Source: Effrenium voratum
Lineage: Eukaryota; Sar; Dinophyceae; Suessiales; Symbiodiniaceae
Direction: 5' to 3'
Assembly (NCBI GenBank): GCA_963377175.1
Contig: CAUJNA010003772.1
Location: forward strand, 1,005,115 to 1,069,114
DNA: 64,000 nt
Part shown: piece after piece, positions 22,566-33,750 of the stretch
How positions within the stretch are numbered: position 1 is the first letter of the stretch
Layout of the letters: each line of letters opens with the position of its first letter
The notes under the pieces: generated by a model
The model's input: the letters and a program-made list of their open reading frames with translations, nothing else
What the model was told of the DNA's origin: nothing
The model's database searches: none
Made by a program: the position numbers and the translations under genes

Positions 22566-22742
22566 CGTTAAAATCAGTTGTTACTTTGCTTACAAGTGCA
22601 AGTGCTGTAGTGTTCAAACAAACAGTCAACCAATGTAGTCTGCAGCTGCCAACCTTTTGACTCATGCGGAGTAGTAAGCTCAAGGCCTGCGGTAGTGAAC
22701 ATACATGCAACAAGAGTGCAAAGTGAAGCATGTAGTTTGACA
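22566..22742 (-). repeat. 5' LTR (element orientation)
   Basis: 177 bp, matching 14,981-15,157 at all but one base. It should contain the promoter; no clear TATA box was recognised. Confidence 0.92.
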
Positions 22743-23560
22743 TCTCTCTCTCTCCTTTTTTCCTGTTTATCTTGCTATTTATCTTTCTTGTTCTCTTTCT
22801 CTTTCCCCTCATCTCTGTTTTCTTTATCTGTCTCTTCTATTTCTCTTCTTTCTGCGTCTCTTGTTCTTGCTCTTTTCTCTTGTTCTTCTCTTTGCTTCCC
22901 TTTTTTTTCTTTCTCTTTTTTCTCTATCGCTTTCGGTTCTCCTCTCTGTCCTTTTCCCAATGTCTGTCTCTTTATCTTTCCTACCTACCTATCTAGCTAG
23001 TTATCGGTCTGTCAATCTATCTTGCGATCGATCTACATCTCTCAACCTATCTATCATTTCTCTATCTCTTAACTTTAACCTATCTCTCTCTCTCTCTCTC
23101 TGTCTCTCTCCTCTCCACCTCTCTACCTCTGTATCTCTCTATCTTGCTACTTCGCTATCTCCCCACCTCTTTCTCCATCTCTCTGCTTCTCTAACCTTCT
23201 ATCCATCTGTGTATTGGTCTATCTAGCAATCTGTCAGTCCGTCTAGCTTACTACCTGCCTGTCTACCTAGTTACTAATCATGCACCCATCAATCCATCCA
23301 TCTATCCATCTAGCTCTTTCCCTATCCATCCACCTGCCGATCTGTCCACCCGTCTCTCTATACATCTACCTACATATCTATATGCCTAGCAAGCTCATCT
23401 CTTTGTCTATCAACCCATCCTTTCTACCTGTCTATCTATGTAGCTACCGATCGATCTATTCTAACCTATCTGTCGTTCTTTGCTATCTTTCTATCTGATG
23501 ACTCTCACTATCTAGCTATCTAGCTATGCATCTGTCTAACTACTATCTTCCAGGATATGT
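22743..23560. repeat. Degenerate CT and TATC pyrimidine tract
   Basis: TCTC/TTTC-rich for about 240 bp, then imperfect CTAT/CCATCTAT units to 23,560. It continues the tract interrupted by the retrotransposon. Ser/Leu/Tyr-repeat open frames are artefacts. Confidence 0.85.
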
Positions 23561-23594
23561 ACCTGACTATGTCTCCGTCAATCAATGTATCTAT

Positions 23595-23930
23595 CTTCTG
23601 AAAGTGCCGCCCCTACCACGCAACGTGTACCCGGCCTTGTGAGCGTGCTGCGCCTGCCCCCAAATCCGTACCTGGCGCTGCGCCTGCCACGAAATCTGCA
23701 CCTGACCTTGCGGAATGATGTCACCAAATCGGGACGAAAGCGTTGCGCCTGCCGCCTGACCTTGGCAAAGCGCCGAGCCTGCCACAATATCTGCACGTGC
23801 CAGTTCACACTTGGGTGCGAATGGGATTTGCGACATGTCCGCGCCGGCATTGCCAAAATGCTGCGCCTGTCACACAATGAGCGCCTGAGTCTGCAAATGC
23901 CACGAAATCTGCACTTCACAATCTGACCGC
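23595..23930. repeat. Degenerate copies of the 41-bp satellite
   Basis: Diverged units containing GCGCCTGCCACGAAATCTG and ACCTTGCG, spaced irregularly. Same family as 38,600-39,110. Confidence 0.7.
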
Positions 23931-24704
23931 CAATCCATCAGCCCGCCGGAAACACCAAAGTCCGCAGAAGGCCACTTTTTCCCGAAACTGTTCTTGTTTA
24001 TTGCTGGCATCTCCGCGCAGCACTCCCTTTAGTGTCCGTGACACGGAAGTTCCTTCTAGGCTTCTGCTGGTGAGAGTGCATGGCTTCATCCACACTTGAT
24101 GATCAGTCTTGTTTGCTCACGCTAAAATGGGCGCACTCCCAAACATAAACCTGCAAGAAGCGGGTTGGGCTCGCGGTGATTCTGCCATGTAGCCGAAAAA
24201 GGAAACCGTTTCTGGTCGGTCATGCTAAACCTGGCAAGACGCAACCAAGGACCTATCAAGTCGAAGCCACGGAGCAACTGGGACCCAAACATCTTCAGCT
24301 TTCACCTCGAAATGTTTATGTGCATGTGGGTGCCGAGCGCCTTGGACAGAGCGCAGGGGCTAAGGAAGGAAGTGGCACCAGGTTAAACTACGTCAAGGGA
24401 AAAACATATATTTGTGTATCTATGTATTTATCTATTTGTTGTGTGTACACATGTATATTTACGTATATGTGCACATACACGTTCTAGAGTTGGCTTCACT
24501 GTCCGTCCTCTGCAAGATCGCGCCATGTGTCGTATTATCATGTCGTATCTACCCAAAACTTACTCTCTCAGTTGAAAGGTTGGCGAAATTCGTATCTGCC
24601 TACCAGACTGGCAGAAGGTGCTGAAATGTCACCACAGCGTGTCAGTTATTAGAGCGCAAATCAAATAAAGATGTTGGCTTGGAATTCATAGCTTTGATTC
24701 CCTT

Positions 24705-24830
24705 TGCTGCCGGGTCGCAAGTCCAACTCCCCGCAGGATTTCGCACGAAGGGCCTGCAGCCCCGCGCAGCGGCGAATGCCGTCTTTGCCTTGGAGTTGTG
24801 CTTGGATCTCTGGCAACCCGTGCAACGGGC
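24705..24830 (-). CDS. Exon-like island, unrecognised
   Basis: The minus strand reads EIQAQLQGKDGIRRCAGLQA followed by ALRAKSCGELDLRPGSKG in one frame with mixed but codon-like third positions. A candidate acceptor TTGCCAG lies at its upstream edge. The L..L....C.eLdL spacing hints at a leucine-rich repeat, but weakly. Confidence 0.35.
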
Positions 24831-25794
24831 CCAATGAAAGCAGACGTGCAAAACAAGGTCCATGGTCAACTTCAAGGAGAAACCTGGGTTCCAACGTGGA
24901 AGAACACTAATCCTACTGGATGTTTAGCGTCCCTTTTGCCTTCAATTCAAAAGCCCCACCAGGGATTCCCCAAAACGAACCTACACCAGCGTGTGCCCAA
25001 ACCAGAAAGCAATCAAAATGAGTAGCTTCTGTTGGGCACTTGCAGATCTATATAAACATATTAAGCAGGCATACACATCAATACATCCCCTGCAGATTGA
25101 GAGGCCTGTGCCGAGAAATATTCTTCTGAAGGAGCCAGTTTTAGAGTCCATGTCTCCAAGGTGAAAGAAAGCGTTGTGAAAGAAAGCGTTGCCACCTTCC
25201 ACGGGGCGCGGCTATGTTGTCGAAGGACAGTCATGAATCCAATTATATTCTGCGTTCTTCACAGGAGTTGGAAGCAGGAGTGTAGGGTCCACTACCCATG
25301 GGCAAACGGGAGAGAAAAACGCGGGTTGCCTACCATTCTTAGCCACCTGGTTTCCTAGCGCCTTTTGATCTTGGTCACGTCCAGTTGGGCACCGACTGAC
25401 TGGAACTCAAAGAAGCTGAGAAAGGGGGTCCGGTCGTTCAAGGGGAGCCGCTTCATAAAGGTTCCCTACAAAGGGAGCCTGAAAGGGCCCCAAGTTGTTT
25501 GAGATGCAGCCCGGCACAAGGTCCGCAGTAACCGTTGCCCAAGCTGAGGTGAGGGGTCTTCATCACAACCCGAGCTGTGCAAAAGTATGATGGACAATTG
25601 ACTGAACGGCAGAGTCTGTGCCTAGGTGTTCTTCTGGACAATTAGATGGCTTTGGCAAATGATGAGAAGCAAACTGAAAGCGGTGAAACCGACCTGTCTT
25701 CAATCGAGCAGGACCTGCGCAGAGGGACCCTAATCCATCTGATTTTACCCGCGACGGACGACACTCTCAGCAGCTGGCTTGGACTGGCAACTTG

Positions 25795-25914
25795 AAGGTC
25801 GGCAAGAGCCTTCAAATGCAAACCACTCCAATCCGAGGCTCTGATGTTGGCCCCCTCCAGCGTGAGGTAGGTGATGCCCAGCCGCACAAAGCACAGCAGC
25901 ACGGCATCGTCCAC
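25795..25914 (-). CDS. Exon-like island resembling a cysteine-type leucine-rich repeat
   Basis: The minus strand begins after a candidate acceptor GTGTCAG| and reads VDDAVLLCFVRLGITYLTL, then EGANIRASDWSGLHL. The pattern (v.D..l..l..lgit.L.L.g) fits the LRR_CC repeat of F-box/LRR (FBXL, AMN1) proteins. It starts at the same point of the repeat as the exon at 47,273-47,350, which argues for a shared origin. Donor site not determined. Confidence 0.42.
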
Positions 25915-26049
25915 CTGACACGTGAGACCTGGCGCAAGGGAGGCCCCAAGCCAAGCGGACCAAACATTGCAGGGAAAAATCTAAAACAAGCGCAAAGCGG
26001 ACAACAGAACGCACGAACCGCGCCAAAGGCCTGACATGCGCACGGGTTC

Positions 26050-26106
26050 AAAGGACACAAACACACGAACAAACACTCACACGAACACACGAACACACAC
26101 ACACAT
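26050..26106. repeat. ACACGAAC/CA-rich microsatellite
   Basis: Interrupted ACACACGAACACA repeats. Confidence 0.8.
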
Positions 26107-26289
26107 ACCTCAGCCAAAGCATGGAAAATCGACATGTCAAAATGAGTCATAATGACCGAGCATGTGCCAAAGGGTCCGCCAAATGGACTGGCTAGTCGTG
26201 CTTTGGGCGGTGCTTGTGCAATTACAGATGGCTCGTCTATTTACCAGTAGAGCCGGCGAAGCCGGTCGGCGGAAGTTTCAAAAATATAC

Positions 26290-27141
26290 AAACTATAGTT
26301 ATCTTTCTCTTTCTTTTCTTGACTCTTTTTCTCTTCTTCTTCCTTTTCATTGTTTCTTTTTTCTCCATCATTCTTCCTTTCTTCTTTTCTTTCCTTCCTT
26401 CCTCCCTTCTTTCCTTCTTTCTATCTTTGTTTTTCTTTCTTTCTTTCGTCTGCTTGTTTTTGTGCTGTTCTTTCTTTTGTCTCTTCTCTGTCTATCTATC
26501 TGTCTATCTCTCTATCTATCTATCTGTCTATCTGTCTAACTATCTCTATCTATCTATTTCTATCTATCTATCTCTCTATCTATCTATATATCTACCTATC
26601 TCTCTATCTTTGTATCTATCCATCTATCTATCTATCTATCCATCTGTCTATCTATCTATTTCTGTATCTATCTACCTATTTATCTATCTATCTCCCATTC
26701 CATCTATTTATCTATCTATCTATCTCTCTCTATCTATCTATCTGTGTATCTCTCTACCTATCTCTCTCTCTCTATCTATCTACCTAGCTATCTACCGACT
26801 TTCTATCTATCAATCTATCCATCTACCCGCCGCATTTTTTTATCTATCTATCTATCTACCTACATCTCTCTCTCCATCTGTCTCCCGCGTGTCTATCTAT
26901 CTATCTATATCTCTCTCTTTTTCTATCTATCGATCTATCTCTATCTATCTATCTATCTATCTCTCTATCTATCTATACATCTACCTATCTCTATCTTTGT
27001 ATCTATCAATGTATCTATCTACCTATCTATCTATCCACCTGTCTATCTATCTATCTATCTATCTATTTCTCTGCCTATCTACCTATCAATCTATCAATCT
27101 CTCTATCTCTCTTTCTATCTATTTATCTATCTATCTCTCTG

Positions 27142-27192
<51 letters not shown>

Positions 27193-27328
27193 GTGTCTCT
27201 CTATCTATCTCTCCCTCTATCTATCTATCTCTCTATCTGTCTATCGATCTATCTATCTATCCATCTATCTATCTATCTATCTCTCTCTCTAACTATCTAC
27301 TTTCTATCTATCTATCTATCTCTCTATA

Positions 27329-27367
<39 letters not shown>

Positions 27368-27440
27368 GTATCTCTCTATGTATCTCTCTCTCTCTATCTA
27401 TCTGTCTATCTATTTATTTATGTATCTATCTCTCTATTTT
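26290..27440. repeat. TTTC-rich tract followed by (TATC)n microsatellite
   Basis: The first 190 bp is CTTT/TTCC-rich. Then about 950 bp of imperfect CTAT repeats with CTCT and CTGT interruptions. A long Leu-Ser-Ile-Tyr open frame through it is a repeat artefact. It ends directly in a copy of the 61-bp satellite. Confidence 0.92.
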
Positions 27441-27444
27441 CTTT

Positions 27445-27625
27445 CGCACTTAAAAGTTGCGATTTTCGTCCCAGCTGCGGAAGTGGACTTCACGTACTAC
27501 TTGCGTATTCAAAAAATTGCGATTTTGGAGCCCCAGCTGCAAAGTTGACTTCGCGTACTACTTTCGTACTTAAAAGTTGCAATTCTTGAGCCCCAGCTGC
27601 GGAAGTGGACTTCACGTACTACTAG
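27445..27625. repeat. 61-bp satellite, about three copies
   Basis: Units ACTTAAAAGTTGCGATTTT, GAGCCCCAGCTGC, GGAAGTGGACTTC, ACGTACTACTTTCGT. Same family as 36,525-37,195, 38,475-38,595 and 48,690-48,785. Confidence 0.85.
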
Positions 27626-27887
27626 GTGGTTGCCCTAAGTCGTGGCGGCGACCAAAAGTCGTGGCGGGCTGCGTGCCGCCAATGTATTGCATCATTTTGT
27701 GAAGTCAGGTTTGGTTTCATGTTTTCATCATAGTGTGATTTCACTGCGTGCCCGCCTGCTTTTCGAACTTTTCAGTGTCGTTTTGGGTCGAGGCCTGTTA
27801 TGACCATTTTGTTGGTGTGCCCTTGTGTTTGCGCTCAATCCTTGTTGCGTGTTTGTTTTGGGGGCGTTGTCCTGAGCGGGCGTCCCC

Positions 27888-28412
27888 ATGCAGTTTGTTA
27901 CGAAATGCATGCTCCTGCGCTTGTGGATAGAGGCATGTTCTGACCATTTGGTTGGTGTTCCTATCGCTGCTGTGCTCCATGGGATTTTGAGGGGAATATG
28001 TTTGCAATTGGCGTGCTACTCCTCCACGCATTCCATACTGTCATTTGAAGGTGGGGGTGGGTGTTGGGGGTGCTGCACATTGCACACGAAAGCCAACCTG
28101 TCCCCAGCATTGCCCTTTTGGAGTTCCTAATGAACGGGTTCTGGCAATTTTGACTGACCACTTCGACTCGTTTGTAAAGGCTCGCCTTCGTTTTTTTGTG
28201 AGTTTTTACCCTACATACATATCCCCTATACGAACCCTTTTAGTGGCAGCTCGTCTCACAAATGACTGGGGGCCGGAAGTGCTGCAGGCGCCAAACTCAT
28301 GGGGACACCCGATCACAGCACGGATGGGCACAAACACAACGGGACACCAACAAAATTATCATAGCACGCCTACCCGCAAGCGCTGGAACCTGCGTTTCGT
28401 AACAAACTGCAT
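27888..28412. mobile_element. Foldback element with ~75-bp inverted arms
   Basis: The left arm 27,888-27,962 and right arm 28,338-28,412 are reverse complements with scattered mismatches. Landmarks: CATGCAGTTTGTTACGAAA, then CTGCGCTTG, then TTGTTGGTGT-like ends. A further direct partial copy of the inner arm sequence (TGACCATTTTGTTGGTGTG) lies at 27,800-27,838. It ends 42 bp before the presumed first exon of the next gene, so it could supply or disturb that gene's promoter. Confidence 0.6.
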
Positions 28413-28453
28413 GTGAAAACTCGATCACAGGGTTTTGGCGGCGGCTCACAGCC

Positions 28454-28550
28454 ATGGCGACCCCGTCAAAGCGGGCGAAGCTTGAGGAGCCCTTGTCGTC
28501 GGAGAAGGCAAGGGGCACGATGACAAGCTGCGCCATCGCAGCCGATTTAG
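28454..28550 (+). CDS. Presumed first exon
   Basis: ATG at 28,454 opens MATPSKRAKLEEPLSSEK, followed by ARGTMTSCAIAADL. Codons have G/C-rich third positions, unlike the GGTGGT run that follows, and a GT donor is plausible at about 28,552. PSKRAKL resembles a monopartite nuclear localisation signal. The frame continues into poly-Gly and poly-Leu only because the intron is repetitive. Confidence 0.45.
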
Positions 28551-28698
28551 GGGGTGGCGGTGGTGGTGGTGGTGGTGGTGGCGTGAACTGCTCTTTTGTT
28601 GTTCGTTGGTTGTTGCGTAGCTTCGTGTTTTTGTTGGGTCGGGTCTCGTTGTGTTTTTGTGCTGGCTGGTTTGTGTGGCTGCTGCGCCCCCCGTTTGT

Positions 28699-28955
<257 letters not shown>

Positions 28956-29047
28956 GCTCGTGTTTCTCGGGGTTCGGGGTGGGTTGTTGTTGTTGTTGAT
29001 TTTTTTTTCTGCCGTTGGTTTCCCGATCGTTTCGCGCGCCTGGCTAG

Positions 29048-29098
29048 GTCCTACAGCCTGGAGGACAACACCAAGCAGACAATCTTGCTTCTTGGCTG
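29048..29098 (+). CDS. Short basic exon, copy 1
   Basis: After acceptor TAG|, the likely frame reads SYSLEDNTKQTILLLGW. It is homologous to 29,268-29,318. The donor is not certain. No domain recognised. Confidence 0.4.
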
Positions 29099-29107
29099 GG
29101 CGTCGTT

Positions 29108-29318
29108 GGGTCGGGTCTCGTTGCGTCTTTGCGTTGGCTGGGTTGTGTGGCTGCTGCGCCTCCCGTTTGTGCCTGTTGTGTTGTTTTGTTGTTGCTCGTG
29201 TTTCTCGGGGTGTTATTTTTTTGTTTTTCTGTCGTTGGTTTCCCGATTGTTTCGGGCGCCTGGCTAGGTCCTACAGCCTGAAGGACCACGACAAGCAGAC
29301 GATCCGGCGCCTTGGCTG
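29108..29318 (+). repeat. Intron-exon duplication unit, copy 2
   Basis: Second copy of the unit at 28,636-29,098, without the TTG expansion. Its exon starts exactly 220 bp after the copy 1 exon. Confidence 0.75.
29268..29318 (+). CDS. Short basic exon, copy 2
   Basis: Reads SYSLKDHDKQTIRRLGW in the frame used for copy 1. Changes E to K and LL to RR make this copy more basic, which would suit nucleic-acid contact. Acceptor AG at 29,266-29,267. Confidence 0.4.
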
Positions 29319-29414
29319 GGTGGCTTGGCTGGGGCCTCGCGGCGACGTCGTTGTCGCTGTCGTCGGTCTCGTTGTTGTTTCCGTCGTCGTGATTGTCGTC
29401 TCTGTCGCTGCTGG

Positions 29415-29702
<288 letters not shown>

Positions 29703-29783
29703 TGTTTCGGTTTCGGGCGGTGGTGGTGGTGGTGGTGGTTGGTGGTTGGTGGCTGGTGGTGTTTCTGCGCCCCAACATCCAAG

Positions 29784-30179
29784 GACATGACGTTGCACGA
29801 GTACACGGCCACCCTCAGACGGCAGCACCCCGAGATCATCCGCAAGCTGGACCGCATGAAGGGCAAGCAGCCAAAAGGGCCACCTCTCTTAGGCTCCGTG
29901 CCAGCCACTAGCGTGCGCTGTACTTTCTGCAATGGCGCAAAGCACCAGCGGAAATGGATGTATAAGCGTGGCAAGCGGGGTGTTGTAGTTCCAACCGGCT
30001 CATCATGCTTTGCGTGCGCCAAAGCTGCTGAGATGTTGGGCCCGACTAGATCGGCTGAGCTGATCGAAGAAGCTGGTGCAAAGGGCTTGGTTTTGCTGCT
30101 CTCTGCGCGCAAGAGGCGGAAGATGGGCACGGAAGATGTGTGTTGCTGTTCGTCTTGCAAAGCAAGCGATGTGGACTAG
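29784..30179 (+). CDS. Cys4 zinc-module exon
   Basis: Acceptor CCAAG|GACATG at 29,784. The frame reads MTLHEYTATLRRQHPEIIRK, a predicted helical charged segment, then RCTFC, a 25-residue basic spacer and SCFAC, a likely zinc ribbon. The end is basic (ARKRRKMG) with a further CCCSSC. The frame meets a TAG at 30,177. A GC donor (AAA|GCAAGC) at about 30,163 would avoid the stop. Codon third positions are G/C-rich throughout. It could be the C-terminus of a small gene or an internal exon of the larger model. Confidence 0.55.
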   Translation, partial: DMTLHEYTATLRRQHPEIIRKLDRMKGKQPKGPPLLGSVPATSVRCTFCNGAKHQRKWMYKRGKRGVVVPTGSSCFACAKAAEMLGPTRSAELIEEAGAKGLVLLLSARKRRKMGTEDVCCCSSCKASDVD

Positions 30180-30561
30180 GGCTTTTTCGTGCCCTGTGTT
30201 TAGGGGACTAGGGGCCATTCAGCACGTCCGGGGTAGGAATCCTTGGTTTGCACAAAGAAGGGCTTGCACAGGACAGGCGCATGCCACAGACATGCGTCAA
30301 AGCTACCAGTACCTAACCCGGGGGCCTGATGGCGAGAATACTTTTAGAGGGGCGCCTGCCACAGAGATTCTGCCAGGCCAAGGGGTGAAAAAGCGGATGG
30401 CCTCTTCATTTCATGTTCGCGCTGCATTGCTCACACACTGTTTGGTGCGGGCTTTTGGGGCTGTCGCACGCGTGCCTGAAGCAGGCCTGCGTTCACAATC
30501 AGACATGCTTGCTTCCTTTTCAGCGTTGGAGTTGTGCCAAACATTTGCTTCGAGCGGCTAG

Positions 30562-30764
30562 TTTTGGTTCCGATGCCAGCCCAGAAGCTCAGTGCTTCAC
30601 AGATAGTTCGCCTCAATCAGGTGGAGCTCCATGTGGCGCTCGCGGATCATGGGATTCCAGCGGGCACAGAAGATCTTGAACTGGAGCTGCGGGCGCGGCT
30701 GGCAAGGAAAGTCTTGGGCAGCTCTGTGAAGCTCAGCGCAAGCGCCTCGACCTTTTCTTGTCAG
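30562..30764 (+). CDS. SAP-like exon, copy 1
   Basis: Between candidate acceptor GCTAG| (30,561) and donor CAG|GTGTCA (30,765). It reads KLSASQIVRLNQVELHVAL, then ADHGIPAGTEDLELELRARL. The helix, G-containing loop, helix layout resembles the SAP DNA-binding motif. Clearly homologous to 30,975-31,228: both contain KL(S/T)..Q(I/V)VRL and DLELELRA(R/S)LAR-type blocks. Confidence 0.5.
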
Positions 30765-30974
30765 GTGTCATTATTTTACTGTTTCTGGGGGTTACCAAAG
30801 TGAGAAACCAGGGTGCTTTCCCCTCAACCTACCACTTGGGGTGACTAGTGGGGCCAGTGATACTTGGGGTGCTTTTCCCTTACCACTGGGTGATACTGGT
30901 AGAATAATGGGGCCAGCTTGTGTGTAGCCATGTTCCTCAGGTTTTTTCGTTTGCGTGGCTTAGCCAGAGCTGAG

Positions 30975-31228
30975 GCGAGAAGCTCAAAGCTGAACAGATA
31001 GCAGCTGCATCAGTGGCAGCAGAGGCTGCGCAGGCCAATCTGCAGAAAGCAGAGAAGCTGACACCGGCGCAGGTCGTTCGGCTGGCCTTTCCCAAGCTTT
31101 TAGAAGCTGTGGTGCAGCGGGGGCTGCGTTTTCGGAGCGACGCGCTGGAGCTGGAGTTGCGTGCTTCCCTAGCGCGCTTTTTGGTCCACAGTGACAAGCC
31201 TGCAATGAGCTTGCGTGCGCTCTTGAGG
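30975..31228 (+). CDS. SAP-like exon, copy 2
   Basis: Acceptor CTGAG|GCGAG and donor GAGG|GTGTGA. An N-terminal Ala/Gln/Lys-rich helical stretch (AEQIAAASVAAEAAQANLQK) precedes KLTPAQVVRLAFPKLLEAV, then QRGLRFRSDALELELRASL. Same module as copy 1 with an added coiled-coil-like lead. Confidence 0.5.
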
Positions 31229-31374
31229 GTGTGACAAAGGAATTGCTCACAGATGACCATTCCCGTGATGTGTTTGCACGAAAGCTGTTTAAATGCGTTC
31301 ATTTCAAACAACAGGGCAGCCATTGCTGCTTGCAAGTGAGCCCTTGTGCACGCTATGCTTGCACGCTTTGCTTG

Positions 31375-31729
31375 CTTGACTTTTGCTTGCTTTTGCTTGC
31401 TTTTGCTTGCTTTTGCTTGCTTTTGCTTGCTTGTGCTTGCTTTTGCTTGCTTTTGCTTGCTTTTGCTTGCTTGTGCTTGCTTGTGCTTGCTTGTGCTTGC
31501 TTGTGCTTGCTTGCGCTTGCTTGTGCTTGCTTGCGCTTGCTTGCGCTTGCTTGTGCTTGCTTGCGCTTGCTTGCGCTTGCTTGTGCTTGCTTGTGCTTGC
31601 TTGTGCTTGCTTGTGCTTGCTTGTGCTTGCTTGTGCTTGCTTGTGCTTGCTTGTGCTTGCTTGTGCTTGCTTGTGCTTGCTTGCTTGCTTGCTTGCTTGC
31701 TGCTTGCTGGCTGGCTGGCTGGCTGGCTG

Positions 31730-31763
<34 letters not shown>

Positions 31764-31777
31764 TTGCTTGCTTGCTT

Positions 31778-31833
<56 letters not shown>

Positions 31834-31835
31834 AA
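31375..31835 (+). repeat. CTTGCTTTTG/CTTGCTTGTG 10-bp array merging into (TTGC)n
   Basis: About thirty 10-bp units with T/G/C variation at two positions, then TTGC repeats, a GGCT run at about 31,706-31,732, and TTGC again. Lys/Gln/Ala/Ser open frames on the reverse strand and Leu/Cys/Ala frames on this strand are artefacts. Confidence 0.95.
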
Positions 31836-32047
31836 TATGTTTTTGGTTCATGTGGGCCATTGGCTTGTCCGGCCAACTATGGAACCTCGCCTAGACCTCG
31901 CCTGGAAGCCATGTTCAAGATAGATTTTCAACCATCTTTTTAATGACTGGGAGCTAGGGTGTCTTTTCATTAAGGGGATGACTAGTAGAGAAGCATAAGT
32001 GGCACATTCTGAGTTCCAGGGTCGAACTCCAACACTATCATTCTCAG

Positions 32048-32330
32048 TTAGCGATCCAAGGTGCATCTGCCCCCCTTGCGCCTTTGCCGGCGCTGACAGT
32101 GGAGGTTGATGCCCCGGGCAGTTCAGCGCTTCCACCTTTACCTCCGCCGGCTAGTGCTCCGCCCGCTTCTCCACGAGGCGAGCTTCCTGAGAAGTGCTTG
32201 GCGGCCGATCTGGATCAGCAGTGTGATTCACGCTGCAAGGATTGCGCAGGGCAGCTGACAGCAGACAATAAGTCTGCGCTACCTGGCTGGTGCTCGAAGT
32301 GCTTCCGGGCACGCGTGTCCTTCGTTTGCA
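32048..32330 (+). CDS. Zinc-module exon, copy 1
   Basis: Acceptor TCTCAG| at 32,047. A Pro/Ala/Ser-rich lead, then CDSRCKDCAG..., closing with CSKC: CxxxC, CxxC, 15 residues, CxxC. Exactly the same spacing occurs at 32,442-32,530, including a shared DNK in the spacer. The donor is either GTGTCC near 32,314 or a GC donor near 32,331. Confidence 0.55.
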
Positions 32331-32410
32331 GGCAGTTTGATTCCATTTTATTGTTTTTGTTGTGTTCCTTTTCCTCTTGACCAAGAGGGATCATGATCTG
32401 CTTATCTGAG

Positions 32411-33750
32411 GCTGGTAAACGACAAGATGGCAAAGGCGTGTGATGCTTGCCGTGACACTTGCATTGTTTGCAGCACCGGCATCAACGGTGACAACAAAGC
32501 ACCAGTGCCACAGATCTGCTGCGAATGCTGGCGGTCACAAGAAAGCATCTTTGAGCAAATCACCGCCCGTGAGGAGGAGGCCGGCCCTGGCAGATTGGAA
32601 CCTGGCACTGCGCCAGGCAATGACCTTTTTTGTGAACCTGGCTCGGCAGCTGGTGAACCAGACGAGTCGCAGCAGGCCGAGGCGGGCGTTGCAGTGCTGC
32701 AGCGCTTGGCAGCGGCGGCTGAGGACCATCTGCGCCCGCTGGCCCATGACTCGCAGCACCCGCCAGCTTTGGATGATCAACCACCTGCGCCTTCAGCTGC
32801 TTTCGACTCATTGCCAAAGAAGCAGCGTGGCACATCTTGGTGCACGCACTACCAGGCCATTTGCAAGATTGCGGGCCACCGCTTCGATGGCGTGTCTTGC
32901 GCTGGCCGCGAAGCCCTTGCTCGCTGGAAAAGCATGGATGACGCAAGCAGGAATGCTTGGAAGGAAGCTCTTCTGCAACGCACGGAGAGTTGCCATCAAT
33001 CCCAAGACCCACCTGCAGCTGTTGTGGGGCCACAGCCGCTGCACAGAGAGCGAGTGACCAGCCTCCGGGAGTTTAAGCAAGCCGTCCGCACTAACATGTT
33101 TGAGGGCTTTGTTGTGGTGCAAAAAAAGGCGAGACCCTGTCATGCATTTGCCATGCGTTGTAGAGATCTTCCTTTGACTGTTGGGATCAGGATGCGGTGG
33201 GCTGGCATGCGAGAAGTTGCGCAGGAAGGGCACAGCGCACATGCAGAAGAAATGTACTTTCTGTATTTGGACGTAGCCGGTCTACTGGAGCAGAAAATAT
33301 TTTCTTCTGCCAAAGCTGCTTCAGAATCCTTAGCGGAATGGAAGGTGAACAGGAACAAGTTGGGCAAGGTGCTCAAGCATATTCAGCTTTGTAGGGAAGA
33401 AGGAAAGGAGCTGCTCGAGCTGCCCGACGAATTCGCTGTGGGCAGGTACGGAGTCGGCCTCTTAGATGTGTCCCAGAAGCAGGACATACACACGCACGTG
33501 TGTATGTTTGCGAAGTCAAACCGCACACTCACCGTCCAAGAGGCGAAGGGTGCGATGCTGAAGTTTGTTCTCTTCAACGAGGGTGTGATCACGCAGGAGC
33601 ATTTGGACAACCCCGATAGCATCGACTTGGACTCGTTCGGCGAGAAAGACAGGTGCATGGATAAGGTGTGGAGAGATTGGAAGGCATGGGTTCAGGACAA
33701 ATACCCAAAGGATTGGGCCATTCGCGATAGAAGATTGTTTGTCCTCAAGG
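32411..33750 (+). CDS. Zinc-module copy 2, HMG-like segment and unknown domain
   Basis: Acceptor CTGAG|GCTGG. It reads CDACRDTCIVCST...CCEC, the second copy of the CxxxCxxC-x15-CxxC module, then an acidic/Gln linker. A basic PKKQRGTSWCTHYQAICK segment and WKSMDDASRNAWKEAL follow, with spacing reminiscent of an HMG box. From about 33,057 comes a ~230-residue region with mixed helix/strand character and no recognised family, ending in DRRLFVLKG. A GTGAGC donor at 33,751 ends the exon. The frame is open for 448 codons from the ATG at 32,427. In DDE_1 transposases a DNA-binding domain precedes the catalytic core, and this segment is in that place. Confidence 0.7.

Larger units (their letters stand above)
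14981..22742 (-). mobile_element. Ty1/copia LTR retrotransposon (full length, coding region broken)
   Basis: The element is 7,762 bp and is transcribed on the minus strand, with 177-bp LTRs at both ends. Order in element sense: 5' LTR, primer-binding site, gag with CCHC knuckle, aspartic protease, integrase, reverse transcriptase, RNase H, third ORF, purine-rich tract, 3' LTR. Integrase before RT defines copia (Pseudoviridae-like) order. The LTRs differ by one substitution (15,037 T versus 22,622 A), so insertion is recent. The frame shifts at least three times after integrase, and a conserved RT block is missing, so this copy cannot encode a complete polymerase as read. Assembly indels could account for some of the shifts. 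Confidence 0.93.

Noticed and set aside
26214..27548. 444-codon open frame rich in Leu-Ser-Ile-Tyr
   Set aside because: Direct translation of the TATC microsatellite; no start context or non-repetitive domain.
30937..31943. Lys-Gln-Ala-Ser and Leu-Ala-Cys repeat proteins
   Set aside because: Produced by the CTTGC array; every frame is open.
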